NCBI RefSeq assembly: GCF_012035195.1
Contig: NZ_JAAVJH010000004.1
Coordinates: 310,001 to 374,000 of the forward strand
Length of the DNA stretch: 64,000 bases
Origin: Sphingomonas corticis
GTDB taxonomy: Bacteria > Pseudomonadota > Alphaproteobacteria > Sphingomonadales > Sphingomonadaceae
Direction of reading: 5' to 3'
Shown piece by piece: positions 48,536-59,174 of the stretch. Every line of letters starts with the position of its first letter. The stretch's first letter is position 1. The notes under the pieces are model-generated. The model had not been told where the DNA came from. It was given only the letters and a program-made list of their open reading frames with translations, and did no database searches. The translations under genes were made by a program, and so were the position numbers.

Positions 48536-48563
48536 AGATGGTGTTGCGCGAAAGCAACACAAG
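48536..48563 (-). promoter_or_regulatory. Candidate RpoH promoter of clpB
   Basis: On the minus strand CTTG (48563-48560) is followed by 17 bases and ACCATCT (48542-48536). The alphaproteobacterial heat-shock consensus is CTTG-N17/18-CYTATNT. The -35 and spacing are perfect, while the -10 matches only partly. It lies 28 bases ahead of the clpB ATG. Confidence 0.5.
48541..48560. promoter_or_regulatory. Perfect inverted repeat inside the clpB promoter
   Basis: GTGTTGC (48541-48547) and GCAACAC (48554-48560) are perfect reverse complements with a 6-base spacer. The repeat fills the region between the proposed -35 and -10. It may be an operator or a 5'-UTR hairpin. Confidence 0.55.
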
Positions 48564-48623
48564 GGGGTGGTGCTTGCACGCGAAGAGCTAGGCTGGCACC
48601 CGCACCTTCGCAAGGAGTGAGGC

Positions 48624-49700
48624 ATGAAGCAGGTTCTGGTCACCGGGGGATGCGGCTTCGTCGGCCGGCACCTCGTCGCGAAGCTGGCGGCGGAAGGGGG
48701 CTGGACGATCTGGATCGTCGACGACCTGTCGACCGGCAAGGCGCCTGCCGACTGGGAAGTGCCGCGGCTGGTGCCCGCGGGCGAGGATGGCGGCGTCGCG
48801 CTGTACCGGGTCGACGGGTTCGATGCCGAGGTGCGCTTCGTCCACGCCGACTTCATCGCGGTCGCGCAGGCGGAACTGGGAATGACGCCCTCGCTCGGCC
48901 TGCCGCGGCTGCCCGCCTTCGCGGAAGTCTATCACCTCGCGTCGGTCGTCGGGGGGCGCAACGTGATCGACAACGATCCGCTCGCCGTCGGCATCGACCT
49001 GGCGATCGACAGCACGTTCTTCCTCTGGTCGGCGAAGGTCGCCCGGCCGGACCGCATCCTCTACGCCTCCTCCTCCGCCGCCTATCCGATCGACCTGCAG
49101 GAAGCGGGAGAGAGCCGCGCGCTGCGCGAGGAGGACATCTCGTTCGACAAGCGGCTCGGCCTGCCCGACTATACCTACGGCTGGAGCAAGCTGACCGGCG
49201 AGTATCTCGGCCGCATCGCGCACGAGAAATACGGGCTGAGCGTCGGCGTGGTGCGACCGTTCAGCGGCTATGGCGAGGACCAGGATATCGTCTATCCCTT
49301 TCCGGCGATCGCGCTGCGCGTGGCGGCGCGGCACGATCCGGTCCGCGTCTACGGGTCGGGATATCAGACGCGGGACTTCGTCCACATCGACGACGCCTGC
49401 GACGCCTGCCTGCTGGTGTGCCGCGGCGTCAGCGACGGCCGCGCGTTCAACATCGGCACCGGCGAGGCGACGCGCTTCCTCGACCTCGCTGCGAGCATGG
49501 TGCGAGTGGCGGGCTACCGTGCCGACGTGCTGGGAACCGAGGGCAAGCCGGTGGGCGTGGCGGAGCGCTATTGCGACCCGACGCGGATCGTGACCGAACT
49601 GGGCTGGCGGCAGACGATCCCGTTGGACGACGGCATCGCCCGGGCGCTCGCCTATGCGGAGGGGCGGCTGGCGCGGGGGGTGATGCCGGAGGTTCTATAG
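48624..49700 (+). CDS. NAD-dependent epimerase/dehydratase (extended SDR)
   Basis: 358 residues. [13 protein letters not shown] (~6-18) binds [12 protein letters not shown] carries the Ser/Thr and [10 protein letters not shown] the catalytic Tyr-x-x-x-Lys (~182-190). [12 protein letters not shown] and [15 protein letters not shown] are typical of nucleotide-sugar epimerases such as GalE/WcaG relatives. The exact sugar is unknown. AAGGAGTGAGGC precedes the ATG. Together with the glycosyltransferases at 49955-52625 it suggests a surface polysaccharide or glycan role. It is divergent from clpB. Confidence 0.9.
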   Translation: MKQVLVTGGCGFVGRHLVAKLAAEGGWTIWIVDDLSTGKAPADWEVPRLVPAGEDGGVALYRVDGFDAEVRFVHADFIAVAQAELGMTPSLGLPRLPAFAEVYHLASVVGGRNVIDNDPLAVGIDLAIDSTFFLWSAKVARPDRILYASSSAAYPIDLQEAGESRALREEDISFDKRLGLPDYTYGWSKLTGEYLGRIAHEKYGLSVGVVRPFSGYGEDQDIVYPFPAIALRVAARHDPVRVYGSGYQTRDFVHIDDACDACLLVCRGVSDGRAFNIGTGEATRFLDLAASMVRVAGYRADVLGTEGKPVGVAERYCDPTRIVTELGWRQTIPLDDGIARALAYAEGRLARGVMPEVL

Positions 49701-49954
49701 GTTCGCGCGAAGACGCTGAGCCGCGAAGACGCGAAGAGAAGAAGATTTGTTCGCGCGGAGGCGCGGAGGCGCAGAGAGGGCTCGCCTGTTTGTCCCGTCC
49801 CGCGTCAGCGAGGCTTTTACGATCGCGGCTGCCGCGGGTGAATGGCTGCTGCCAGCCGGGGCATTGCAGCCAGCGCAAGATCTCCGCGCCTCCGCGCCTC
49901 CGCGCGAACAAATCTTCTACCTTCTTCTTCGCGGCTTAGCGTCTTCGCGCGAAC
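49701..49954. repeat. 254-bp element with long terminal inverted repeats (second copy)
   Basis: The left arm begins GTTCGCGCGAAGACGCTGAG. The right arm, read on the other strand, begins GTTCGCGCGAAGACGCTAAG, and both contain an inner GTTCGCGCGGAGGCGCGG. The arms are ~75 nt and nearly identical. The element fills the whole gap between two convergent genes, from the base after the epimerase TAG to the base before the glycosyltransferase stop. It is related to, but not identical with, the copy at 13667-13900. Confidence 0.85.
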
Positions 49955-50719
49955 TCATCCCTTCTCCCACGTCTTCTCGCGAAGGTTCAGGTGCGTCGCG
50001 TTGCGCCGCGCCAGCCGCGGGCCGAGGAAGCGGTGGAAGTACCAGCCCTTCGCCGCCGATGGCGTGAAATGGTACAGCAGCCGCTCCACCCGCGTCCAGC
50101 GCACGCGGCGGCGGTCCGACCGGCGCGGGGAGGGAATGCACCACAGGTCGTAGGGGTAGACCGCTCGCCCCTGTCTCAGCACGCGCTCCATGATCTCGTG
50201 GTCCATCAGCACGTAGGGCCAGAAGCGGTGCGCATAGCCGCCCGCGGCCTTCAGCGCCGCGGTGCGGAACGTCTGGCCGAACCCGCCGGTGTGCGTCTGC
50301 TTCGGCCACAGCCGGCTGACGATCCGGTTGTGCCGCCGCTTGCGTCGCGCCTTTCCGGCATCCTCCGGCACGTCGGTCGCCATCGCCGCGACCACGCCGG
50401 GGCGCTCCAGCGCGGCCTCGGCGGTGGCGAGGTAGTGCGGCGGGTAGAAGGTGTCGGCATCGCCGAACGCGACCAGCTCGGTCTCGATCGACGCCATCGC
50501 CGCCTCCAGCGCGAAGATCTTGCCCGGCCGCGCTTCCGACAGGTGGACGACGTGCACGCCCGGCATCGCCCGCCGCGCGATCCGCGGCGACGCGTCGGTC
50601 GACCCGTTGTCCACCAACACCAGCCGGAATCGCCCGACCGTCTGCGCGGCCAGGCTGTCCAGCGTCGCGGCGAGGAACGCCTCCTCGTTGTAATAGGCGA
50701 TGACGACGGTCCACCGCAT
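49955..50719 (-). CDS. Family 2 glycosyltransferase
   Basis: 254 residues of the GT-A fold. VVIAYYNEEAFLAATLDSLAAQ is the N-terminal block, LVLVDNGSTDASP the first strand-loop, and ELVAFGDADTFYPPHYL the DxD-like metal site (~96). It should transfer a sugar from a nucleotide donor at the cytoplasmic face. No membrane segment is evident. Its start overlaps the stop of the next glycosyltransferase by one base (TGATG). The acceptor is unknown. Confidence 0.88.
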   Translation of the reverse strand: MRWTVVIAYYNEEAFLAATLDSLAAQTVGRFRLVLVDNGSTDASPRIARRAMPGVHVVHLSEARPGKIFALEAAMASIETELVAFGDADTFYPPHYLATAEAALERPGVVAAMATDVPEDAGKARRKRRHNRIVSRLWPKQTHTGGFGQTFRTAALKAAGGYAHRFWPYVLMDHEIMERVLRQGRAVYPYDLWCIPSPRRSDRRRVRWTRVERLLYHFTPSAAKGWYFHRFLGPRLARRNATHLNLREKTWEKG

Positions 50720-51783
50720 CACGCCACCTCCGCCAGCGCGAGCAGCCGCCGGCACGCCGGCTCGCTGGATGTGAGGCCGTGCGTCGCCACCGCGTGGGCG
50801 CGCGCCGCCGCGCCCATCGCCGCCAGCCGCGCCGGATCGGCCAGCAGCGCCGCCACGTCGCGGCGGTAACTGCGCTCGGTGACGCGCAGGCCGCAATCGG
50901 CGGGCAGCACGTCCGCGCCGATGCGGTCGGCGAAGGCGACCACCGGCCGCGCGCACGCCATCGCCTCCACGATCGCGCGCGGGAACCAGTCGCGGCGCCC
51001 GGCGTGGAAGAACAGCTGCGACGCGGCGAGCAGCGTCGGCACGTCGGCGTTGCGCTGATGCCCCAGCCACTCGATCTCCGGATAGCGCGCCGCCAGAGTC
51101 GCGTGGTCCGGCCCGCCGCCCGCCACCGCGACGCGGTGGTCCACCGCCAGCGTGCCCACCTCGGTGAAGCTTTTGTACCGCGTCAGCCGGCTGACGGAGA
51201 GGACGTCCCACCGCGCGATCGCGGAGAGCGGCGCGAACAGCCCGGTGTCGATCGACTTGGGCAGTCGCTCGATCCGCGCCGGGTCGATCGCGCGCCGCCA
51301 GAAGCGCGGCGCCGGGTTCACCAGCCGCGTCTCCTGCATCGCGCATTCGGTCAGCACCAGCTGCGCGCGGGGCACCAGCCGGCTCCAATAGTCGCCGCCG
51401 ATGACCACGGCGAAGCGGCGGCGATCCGGCTCCAGCACGCGGTCGAACAGGCGATAGCCCGCGCCGCCGTTGCTGCCGATCATGACGAACAGGTCGGCCG
51501 GGTCCGCCTTCGCCGCCGCGACCATCGCGTCGCTCCAGTGATCGCGCGACTTGGCGCCGCCGCCGTCCTGCGCGAACAGCCGGATGCGATACGGCGCGCC
51601 GACGCCCGCCGGAGAGACATGCTCCGCCGCCTCGCGCGCCACCCCCCACAACTCGACATCCGCGCCCATCGCCGATAACAGCGCCGGCATCCGGCGGTCG
51701 CGGTTGTCCCAGCGCAGCCATTCCGCGGGATCGGCGACCGAATGATAGGTCGGATAGGAGAGGACGACGACGATGCGGGTCAT
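50719..51783 (-). CDS. GT4-like glycosyltransferase
   Basis: 354 residues with a two-domain GT-B layout. The C-terminal donor domain has WDVLSVSRLTRYKSF, IEWLGHQRN and the EX7E-like stretch FPRAIVEAMACARPVVAFAD (~265-285). The N-terminal acceptor domain is divergent (RIVVVLSYPTYHSVADPAEW). It is coupled to the family 2 gene downstream. The sugar and acceptor are unknown. Confidence 0.85.
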   Translation of the reverse strand: MTRIVVVLSYPTYHSVADPAEWLRWDNRDRRMPALLSAMGADVELWGVAREAAEHVSPAGVGAPYRIRLFAQDGGGAKSRDHWSDAMVAAAKADPADLFVMIGSNGGAGYRLFDRVLEPDRRRFAVVIGGDYWSRLVPRAQLVLTECAMQETRLVNPAPRFWRRAIDPARIERLPKSIDTGLFAPLSAIARWDVLSVSRLTRYKSFTEVGTLAVDHRVAVAGGGPDHATLAARYPEIEWLGHQRNADVPTLLAASQLFFHAGRRDWFPRAIVEAMACARPVVAFADRIGADVLPADCGLRVTERSYRRDVAALLADPARLAAMGAAARAHAVATHGLTSSEPACRRLLALAEVA

Positions 51784-51836
51784 GGCAGGCGGCGGCCGGA
51801 TACCAGCGCTCCCCCCCGCTGCCTAGGTCGAGCCGC

Positions 51837-52625
51837 GTGAAACCCACTCCCGCCCCCTTCGCCGACGACGGTCCGCGCATCTCCTGCCTGATGGTCACGG
51901 CCAACCGGAAGCGCCTGGCCGAGCGGTCGGTCGACTGCTTCCTCGCGCAGCGCTACCCCAACCGCGAGCTGGTGATCGTCGACGACGGCGAGGAGGATTA
52001 CGCGCCGATCCTGGCGGCCATCCCCCCTGACCGCGTCATCCACCACCGTTTGCCGAAGAACCCGGCGACGACGCTCGGCGAGCTGCGCAACCTGTCGCTC
52101 GACATCGCGCGCGGGCAGCTGATGTCGCATTGGGACGACGACGATTGGTTCGATCCCGAGCGGCTCTCGCGGCAGATGGCGGCGATCGGCGACAAGGCCG
52201 CGGCGTGGATGCCCGCCGCGCTGATGCACATGGACGATCCGGCGTGGATCGACCGGCCGTACGTGGGCTATTTCAAGGGCGGCGCGCCCAGCACGATCCT
52301 GCACCGCCGCCGGGACGACATCCGCTACCCGCGCGAGCGCAAGGGAGAGGATTCGACCTACCGCGACCATTTCGTGCGGCTGGGCAGCGTCCTGATGGAC
52401 GTGGACGACGCGGGGCTGCTGATCCGCTGCTTCCACGGGCAGAATACATGGGATCGCGACCATTTCGAGAAGCGCGTCGCGCTGCGTCCGCAGGACGTGG
52501 TCGAGTGGCGCGTGCGCCGGATGATCGGTCGCGAGGCGGGCTATTCCGCCTTCCGCCTGTCGCCGCGCCAGCGCGCCTCGTTCGACGCGTACGTGGCGCA
52601 TTCGCGGATGCTGGGGCTGTTCTGA
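51837..52625 (+). CDS. Family 2 glycosyltransferase, second copy
   Basis: 262 residues. ISCLMVTANRKRLAERSVDCFLAQRYPNRELVIVDDGEED is the GT-A start, in two blocks; AIARGQLMSHWDDDDWFDPERL-like text holds the DDDD metal site (~100). The GTG at 51837 starts the protein. It is divergent from the GT4-like gene and overlaps the start region of the membrane protein downstream. Probably part of the same glycan locus. Confidence 0.87.
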   Translation: MKPTPAPFADDGPRISCLMVTANRKRLAERSVDCFLAQRYPNRELVIVDDGEEDYAPILAAIPPDRVIHHRLPKNPATTLGELRNLSLDIARGQLMSHWDDDDWFDPERLSRQMAAIGDKAAAWMPAALMHMDDPAWIDRPYVGYFKGGAPSTILHRRRDDIRYPRERKGEDSTYRDHFVRLGSVLMDVDDAGLLIRCFHGQNTWDRDHFEKRVALRPQDVVEWRVRRMIGREAGYSAFRLSPRQRASFDAYVAHSRMLGLF

Positions 52626-53587
52626 GCCACGTCGATCGCCTGCGCGACTGGGCGGGCACGCCGGCGGCGAAGCGGCTGGGCAAGGCCGCACGCTGGCTGT
52701 TCCTTGCCACCATGGTGCTGTGGCTGGTGCTGAAGGTGCGTGCGATCGGCTGGCGCGAGGTTGCCTCATCGCTGCCGGTGGAGCCGCTGTTCTACATCCT
52801 GTTCTTCGTCAACTTCCTCGTCCTTCCCGCGTCGGAGACGATCGTCTTCCGCTGGATCCTGCGCCGTCCGCTGCCCGGCGCCTTTCCCGTGCTGATCCAG
52901 AAGCGCGTCTACAATTCGGCGCTGGTCGGCTATTCGGGCGAGCTCGTGTTCCTCTTGTGGCTGAAGAACCGGCTGAAGCTGGCGACGAAGCCCGTGCTGC
53001 TGGCGCTGAAGGACAATGCGATCCTCTCCGCGGTGGCCTCGGGCCTCGTCACCGCCGGGCTGCTGGTGGCGTTCGCCGCGGGCGGGCACGCGCGTCAGAT
53101 CGCGCATTGGCTGCACCCCGGTCCGGCGCTGCTGATCGCGGGCGGGCTGGGCGCCGCGTTCGTGCTGCCGCTGCTGTTCCGACTCCGCAAGCGGCTCATC
53201 ACCTTGCCCGCCGGCACCGCCTGGGGCGTGCTGGGCATCCACGTCGCGCGGATCGCGCTGGTCGTGCTGTTGCAGGCGACGCAATGGGCGGTGGTGCTGC
53301 CGGCGGAGCGGTGGAGCACCTGGCTCGTCTTCCTGACCGCGCAGATGGTGATCTCCCGTCTGCCGATCGTGCCCAACCGCGACCTCCTGTTCCTGTCCGC
53401 CGGGCTGGAGATGAGCAACACGATTGCGGGGCCGCGCGCGGCGATGGCGGGGCTGCTGCTGGCGGGCGGCGCGCTGACGCAGGGGATGAACCTGGCCTTC
53501 TTCGTCATCACCGCGCTGCTGCCCAAGCCTCCGGTGGGGGAGGGGGAGCCGGAGGACGACGGGGAGAAGATCGCGGGCGTGCCGTGA
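52622..53587 (+). CDS. Polytopic membrane protein in the glycosyltransferase locus
   Basis: Up to 321 residues, with about seven hydrophobic segments (WLFLATMVLWLVLKV; LFYILFFVNFLVLP; ILSAVASGLVTAGLLVAFAAG; IALVVLLQATQWAVVLP). It has some resemblance to the LPG-synthase membrane/flippase-like family but I am not sure. No ATG, GTG or TTG fits the natural start. CTG at 52622 overlaps the upstream stop, and the first ATG (52712) would cut into the first helix. The start is therefore uncertain. Confidence 0.65.
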   Translation: MSHVDRLRDWAGTPAAKRLGKAARWLFLATMVLWLVLKVRAIGWREVASSLPVEPLFYILFFVNFLVLPASETIVFRWILRRPLPGAFPVLIQKRVYNSALVGYSGELVFLLWLKNRLKLATKPVLLALKDNAILSAVASGLVTAGLLVAFAAGGHARQIAHWLHPGPALLIAGGLGAAFVLPLLFRLRKRLITLPAGTAWGVLGIHVARIALVVLLQATQWAVVLPAERWSTWLVFLTAQMVISRLPIVPNRDLLFLSAGLEMSNTIAGPRAAMAGLLLAGGALTQGMNLAFFVITALLPKPPVGEGEPEDDGEKIAGVP

Positions 53588-53598
53588 GGCACCATAGT

Positions 53599-53620
53599 CG
53601 TGCTTCGCTCAGGGCGAACG
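53599..53620. repeat. Short dispersed repeat, inverted copy
   Basis: CGTGCTTCGCTCAGGGCGAA then CG is the reverse complement of a GTTCG...TGAGCGAAGCACG word. It is the inverted orientation of the short family at 1329-1358 and 5606-5632. It lies between the convergent membrane-protein and era genes. Confidence 0.45.
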
Positions 53621-53646
53621 GGCGGGGACCAATCCCTGCCGCCCGC

Positions 53647-54585
53647 TCAATCCACCCAGTCGAGGCCGATGTCGCGATAGACTCCGCGGTCCTCGTCCCA
53701 GCCGGGCTTCACCTTCACGTGGAGGTACAGGTGGACCGGACGCCCCCACAGCGCCGCCAGTTCCGCGCGGGCGCGTGCGCCGATATCCCTGATCCGCGCG
53801 CCGCCCTTGCCCAGCACGATCGCGCGCTGCGTCGGGCGCTCGACCAGGATCTGCTGGTGGATTTCCGCCGATCCGTCCTCGCGATCCTCGAACTTCTCCG
53901 TCTCGACCACGCTGGCATAGGGCAGCTCGGCGTGGAGCTGGAGGTAGAGCTGCTCGCGCGTCACCTCCGCCGCCAGCGCGCGCTCGGTCGCGTCGGAAAC
54001 CTGGTCCTCGGGATAAAGCCACGGACCTGCCGGCATCGCGGCGGCCAGGGCGTTCTTCAGCTCGGCCACGCCGTCGCCGGTGGTCGCCGAGACGAAGAAG
54101 GTCTCGGCGAAGGGCGCGATGGCGTTCAGCCGCTCGGCGTGGAGCAGCAGCTTGGGCTTGTCGGCGACATCCACCTTGTTGAGGATCAGATAGACCGGCT
54201 CGCGGCGATCCTTCAGCGTCTCGGCGATCTCGATCACCTTGGGCGGCAGCCCGCCCTTGGCGTCGACCACGAAGGCGAGCACGTCCGCCCCCTCCGTCCC
54301 GCCCCAGGCCGCCGCCACCATCGCGCGATCAAGCCGGCGGCGCGGATCGAAGATGCCGGGCGTATCGACCAGCAGCAGCTGCACGTCGTCCTGGATCGCG
54401 ACGCCCAGCAGCTTGGCGCGCGTCGTCTGCGCCTTGGGACTGACGATCGCGACCTTCTGCCCGACCAGCGCGTTGACCAACGTGGACTTGCCCGCATTAG
54501 GCGCGCCCACGACCGCGACGAGGCCGCAGCGCGTGGCCGAATGTTGAGAAGGTTGAGCCGCCGAAGCGTTTTCGACGCGGCTCAT
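53647..54585 (-). CDS. era: GTPase Era
   Basis: 312 residues. G1 is GAPNAGKST (~27-35), G3 [10 protein letters not shown] and G4 [10 protein letters not shown]. The C-terminal KH domain is [22 protein letters not shown] (~245-266). Era binds 16S rRNA and assists 30S maturation. The start at 54585 overlaps the dnaJ stop (ATGA), so era is read with dnaJ here, rather than with rnc as in many relatives. Confidence 0.96.
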   Translation of the reverse strand: MSRVENASAAQPSQHSATRCGLVAVVGAPNAGKSTLVNALVGQKVAIVSPKAQTTRAKLLGVAIQDDVQLLLVDTPGIFDPRRRLDRAMVAAAWGGTEGADVLAFVVDAKGGLPPKVIEIAETLKDRREPVYLILNKVDVADKPKLLLHAERLNAIAPFAETFFVSATTGDGVAELKNALAAAMPAGPWLYPEDQVSDATERALAAEVTREQLYLQLHAELPYASVVETEKFEDREDGSAEIHQQILVERPTQRAIVLGKGGARIRDIGARARAELAALWGRPVHLYLHVKVKPGWDEDRGVYRDIGLDWVD

Positions 54586-55703
54586 TCCCCGGCGAACGCT
54601 GTTTTCAGCCGCGAGAAGAACCCCTGCGACTGCGGGCATTCCTCGCCCGTTTCCGTCTCGCGGAACTCCTCCAGCAAGGCGCGCTGCTTCGTCGTCAGCT
54701 TCGTCGGCGTCTCCACTTCCACCTGGATGACGAGGTCGCCGTAGCCGCGGCCCTGCAGCACCGGCATCCCCGCGCCGCGCTGCTTCAGCTGCTTGCCAGA
54801 CTGGATGCCTGCGGGGATCTTCACCTCGTGCCGCTTGCCGTCGAGGCCCGGAATCGACAGCGTCCCGCCCAGCGCCGCGGTGGTGAAGCTGACGGGCGCG
54901 CGCGCGAACAGCGTCGTGCCCTCGCGCTCGAACAGCGCGTGCCGCTTGACGTGGAGGAAGATGTAGAGGTCGCCCGGCGGGGCGCCGCGCGCGCCCGCCT
55001 CGCCCTCGCCGGTCAGGCGCACGCGCGTGCCCTCGTCCACGCCGGGCGGCACGTTGACGGCCAGCGTCTTCGTCTTCTCGACCCGGCCCTCGCCGCGGCA
55101 GTCGGGGCACGGGTCCGAGATGACCTGGCCCGACCCGTGGCAGTGCGGGCATGCCCGCTCGACGACGAAGAAGCCCTGCTGCGCGCGCACCTTGCCGTGG
55201 CCGTTGCAGGTGGTGCAGGCGTGCGCGTGCGTGCCGGGGCGCGCGCCGGTGCCCTGGCAGCCGTCGCACGGGGCGGAGATGTCGACGGTGATCTCCGTCT
55301 CCTTCCCGTGATACGCCTCCTCCAGCGTGATCTCCATGTCGTAGCGCAGGTCCGCGCCGCGGCGCACCTGCTGCCGCCCGCCGCCGCCGCGGCCGCCGCC
55401 CATGAACTCGCCGAACACGCTCTCGAAGATGTCGGAGAAGCCGCCAAAGTCCTGCGCCCCGGCACCACCGCCGCCGTTCCTGAAGGCAGCGTGGCCGAAG
55501 CGGTCGTAGGCGGCGCGCTTCTGCGGGTCCTTCAGACAGTCATAGGCCTCGCTGACCGCCTTGAACTTGGCCTCGCTGTCCTTGCAGCCGGCGTTCTTGT
55601 CCGGATGGTATTTCATCGCGAGCTTGCGATAGGACGACTTGATCGTCCCCGCATCCGCGGTGCGCTCGCATTCGAGCAGTTCGTAGTAATCGACTTCGGT
55701 CAT
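54582..55703 (-). CDS. dnaJ: Chaperone DnaJ
   Basis: 373 residues. The J-domain starts [22 protein letters not shown] with the HPD motif in KYHPDKNAG. The Gly-rich linker ([15 protein letters not shown]) and four CxxCxGxG zinc-finger units ([32 protein letters not shown]) follow, then the substrate-binding C-terminal domains. It stimulates DnaK ATPase. It lies 136 bases after dnaK, with a two-hairpin repeat in between. Confidence 0.97.
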   Translation of the reverse strand: MTEVDYYELLECERTADAGTIKSSYRKLAMKYHPDKNAGCKDSEAKFKAVSEAYDCLKDPQKRAAYDRFGHAAFRNGGGGAGAQDFGGFSDIFESVFGEFMGGGRGGGGRQQVRRGADLRYDMEITLEEAYHGKETEITVDISAPCDGCQGTGARPGTHAHACTTCNGHGKVRAQQGFFVVERACPHCHGSGQVISDPCPDCRGEGRVEKTKTLAVNVPPGVDEGTRVRLTGEGEAGARGAPPGDLYIFLHVKRHALFEREGTTLFARAPVSFTTAALGGTLSIPGLDGKRHEVKIPAGIQSGKQLKQRGAGMPVLQGRGYGDLVIQVEVETPTKLTTKQRALLEEFRETETGEECPQSQGFFSRLKTAFAGE

Positions 55704-55725
55704 CGTACGCCCCCGCCGTCCCGAC

Positions 55726-55807
55726 CGTCACCCCGGCGGAGGCCGGGGTCCAGGGCCACGAGCGAGCACGCCCTTGGCTCTGGATACCGGCATTCGCCGG
55801 TATGACG
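55726..55807. repeat. Two-hairpin repeat element between dnaK and dnaJ
   Basis: CGTCA, hairpin ACCCCGGC-GGAG-GCCGGGGT (55730-55749), CCAG, spacer, CTGG, hairpin ATACCGGC-ATTC-GCCGGTAT (55784-55803), TGACG. The outer ends also pair (CGTCA/TGACG). A related element lies at 61543-61629 and a half-copy at 5479-5501. It may modulate dnaJ relative to dnaK. Confidence 0.8.
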
Positions 55808-55839
55808 GGGGAAGGTCATTTCACATTACTCCGGCGAGC

Positions 55840-57750
<1,911 letters not shown>

Positions 57751-57827
57751 GAGTGCTTTGCCTAGCCCCTACGTGAATTGACCGGTGTGCGCCCCGTTAC
57801 GGCAGCGCAACCGCGTTGACGGTGGCG

Positions 57828-57855
57828 ATATAGGTGGCGTGCCCCGCCCCGCAAG
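57828..57855 (-). promoter_or_regulatory. RpoH (heat-shock) promoter of dnaK
   Basis: On the minus strand CTTG (57855-57852), a 17-base spacer and CCTATAT (57834-57828) match the alphaproteobacterial RpoH consensus CTTG-N17/18-CYTATNT at every defined position. The -10 is 78 bases before the dnaK ATG. Confidence 0.82.
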
Positions 57856-57897
57856 ATTACGGCGCACGAGGTTTGTTCCACGGCGGGAGGCGATCGC

Positions 57898-58335
57898 GTG
57901 AAGGTGGGTTCGATGGTGGCGGCGGCGCTGCTGCTCGCGGGATGCTCGGGCGGGGCGGAGCCCTCGGTCAGCGATGCCTGGGTGCGGCTGGCGGCGGTGC
58001 CGGAACGGCCGGCGGCGGGCTATTTCACGCTCCACGGCGGCGCGAAGGCGGCGACGCTGGCGCAGGTCGCCGCCGCGGGTGTGGCGCGGGTCGAGCTGCA
58101 CGAGAGCCGCGCGACGGCGAACGGCATGATGGCGATGGACGCGGTGGCGAGCGTGCCGGTCCCCGCGGGCGGCACGGTGGCGTTCAAGCCCGGCGGCTAT
58201 CACGCGATGCTGTTCGGCGTGCCCGGGTCGGTGAAGCCGGGCGCGACGCTGACGATGACGTTCCGCTTCGGAGATGGTCGCGCGGTGGAGGTGCCGGCGA
58301 AGGTGGTGAGCGCGGGGGAGGCGGGGCCGGAATAA
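57898..58335 (+). CDS. PCu(A)C-type periplasmic copper chaperone, lipoprotein
   Basis: 145 residues. The lipobox LLLAGC places a lipidated Cys at ~16. The fold is DUF461/PCu(A)C: VSDAWVRLAAVPERPAAGYF, then the copper site ELHESRATANGMMAM with GGYHAMLFG (His/Met ligands). Members deliver Cu(I) to cytochrome oxidase CuA or CuB. The GTG at 57898 starts the protein. It is divergent from dnaK and sits alone between core genes. Confidence 0.9.
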   Translation: MKVGSMVAAALLLAGCSGGAEPSVSDAWVRLAAVPERPAAGYFTLHGGAKAATLAQVAAAGVARVELHESRATANGMMAMDAVASVPVPAGGTVAFKPGGYHAMLFGVPGSVKPGATLTMTFRFGDGRAVEVPAKVVSAGEAGPE

Positions 58336-58466
58336 TATCCTTCCCGGCACGGGAGGGGGACCAGCGAAGCTGGTAGAGGGGGATAGCCGCAGGCGATGCG
58401 CTGCGTGGAGATCCCCCGCCACCACGCCGCTTCGCGTCGCGGTCCCCTCCCCGTGCCGGGAGGATA
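58336..58466. repeat. Palindromic element filling a convergent intergenic gap
   Basis: TATCCTTCCCGGCACGGGAG at the left and its near-perfect reverse complement at the right (ending GCCGGGAGGATA) form ~27-nt terminal inverted repeats ending in GGACC/GGTCC. Inside are AGCGAAGC and GCTTCGCG. It occupies the gap from the PCu(A)C stop to two bases before the rnc stop, so it could terminate both genes. Confidence 0.75.
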
Positions 58467-58468
58467 GA

Positions 58469-59161
58469 TCAGCGCCGCCGCTTCTTCCTCGGCTTCTCGC
58501 GGCTCGACAGGTCCGCCAGCAGCGCCGCCGCCGCCGCGGTCTCCGCCTCCTGCTTGCTCGTGCCCTCGGCCTGCGCCGCGTCCGGACCGATCGTGACGGC
58601 CACGGTGAAGCGCGGGGCGTGGCCGGGGCCGGAGCGGTCGACCACGGCATAGGCGGGCACCGCGCGCCGGTTGGCCGCCGCCCATTCCTGCAACGCCGAC
58701 TTGGGATGCTGCGGCGCGCGCGCGTCGGCGTGGAGCTTGTCCTTCCACCAGCGCCGCACCAGCGCGCGGGCCGCGTCCAGCCCGGCCTCCTGATAGATCG
58801 CGCCCAGCAGCGCCTCCACCACGTCGCCCAGCACGTTGTCGCTCTGCGCCGCGCCGTCGTCGCGCGCCTGCTTGCCGAGGCGCAGGTGCGCGTCCGCGCC
58901 GATCTCGCGCGCCACCTCGGCGCAGACCGCGCCCGTCACCAGCGCGTTGAAGCGCTTCGACAGGCTGCCCTCGGGCTCGTCGGGAAACGTCTCGAACAGC
59001 CATTCCGCCATGGCGAGGCCGAGGACGCGATCACCCAGGAACTCCAGCCGCTCGTAGCTGGCGCCCTCGCGGCTGGAATGCGTCAGCGCGCGCTCGAACC
59101 GGGCGGGGTCGAGCGGGGCGTGGCCCGTGACGCGCTCCACCCAGGCGGCGATGTCGCTCAA
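58469..59161 (-). CDS. rnc: Ribonuclease III
   Basis: 230 residues. The catalytic motif is ERLEFLGDRVLGL (~38-50), with a second acidic cluster GDVVEALLGAIY (~113-124). The C-terminal dsRNA-binding domain runs from PKSALQEWAA to KQEAETAAAAALL. It processes rRNA precursors and some mRNAs. The TTG start at 59161 is 13 bases after the lepB stop, with GGGGAT between them, so the pair is an operon. Confidence 0.95.
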   Translation of the reverse strand: MSDIAAWVERVTGHAPLDPARFERALTHSSREGASYERLEFLGDRVLGLAMAEWLFETFPDEPEGSLSKRFNALVTGAVCAEVAREIGADAHLRLGKQARDDGAAQSDNVLGDVVEALLGAIYQEAGLDAARALVRRWWKDKLHADARAPQHPKSALQEWAAANRRAVPAYAVVDRSGPGHAPRFTVAVTIGPDAAQAEGTSKQEAETAAAAALLADLSSREKPRKKRRR

Positions 59162-59174
59162 GAGCGCAATCCCC

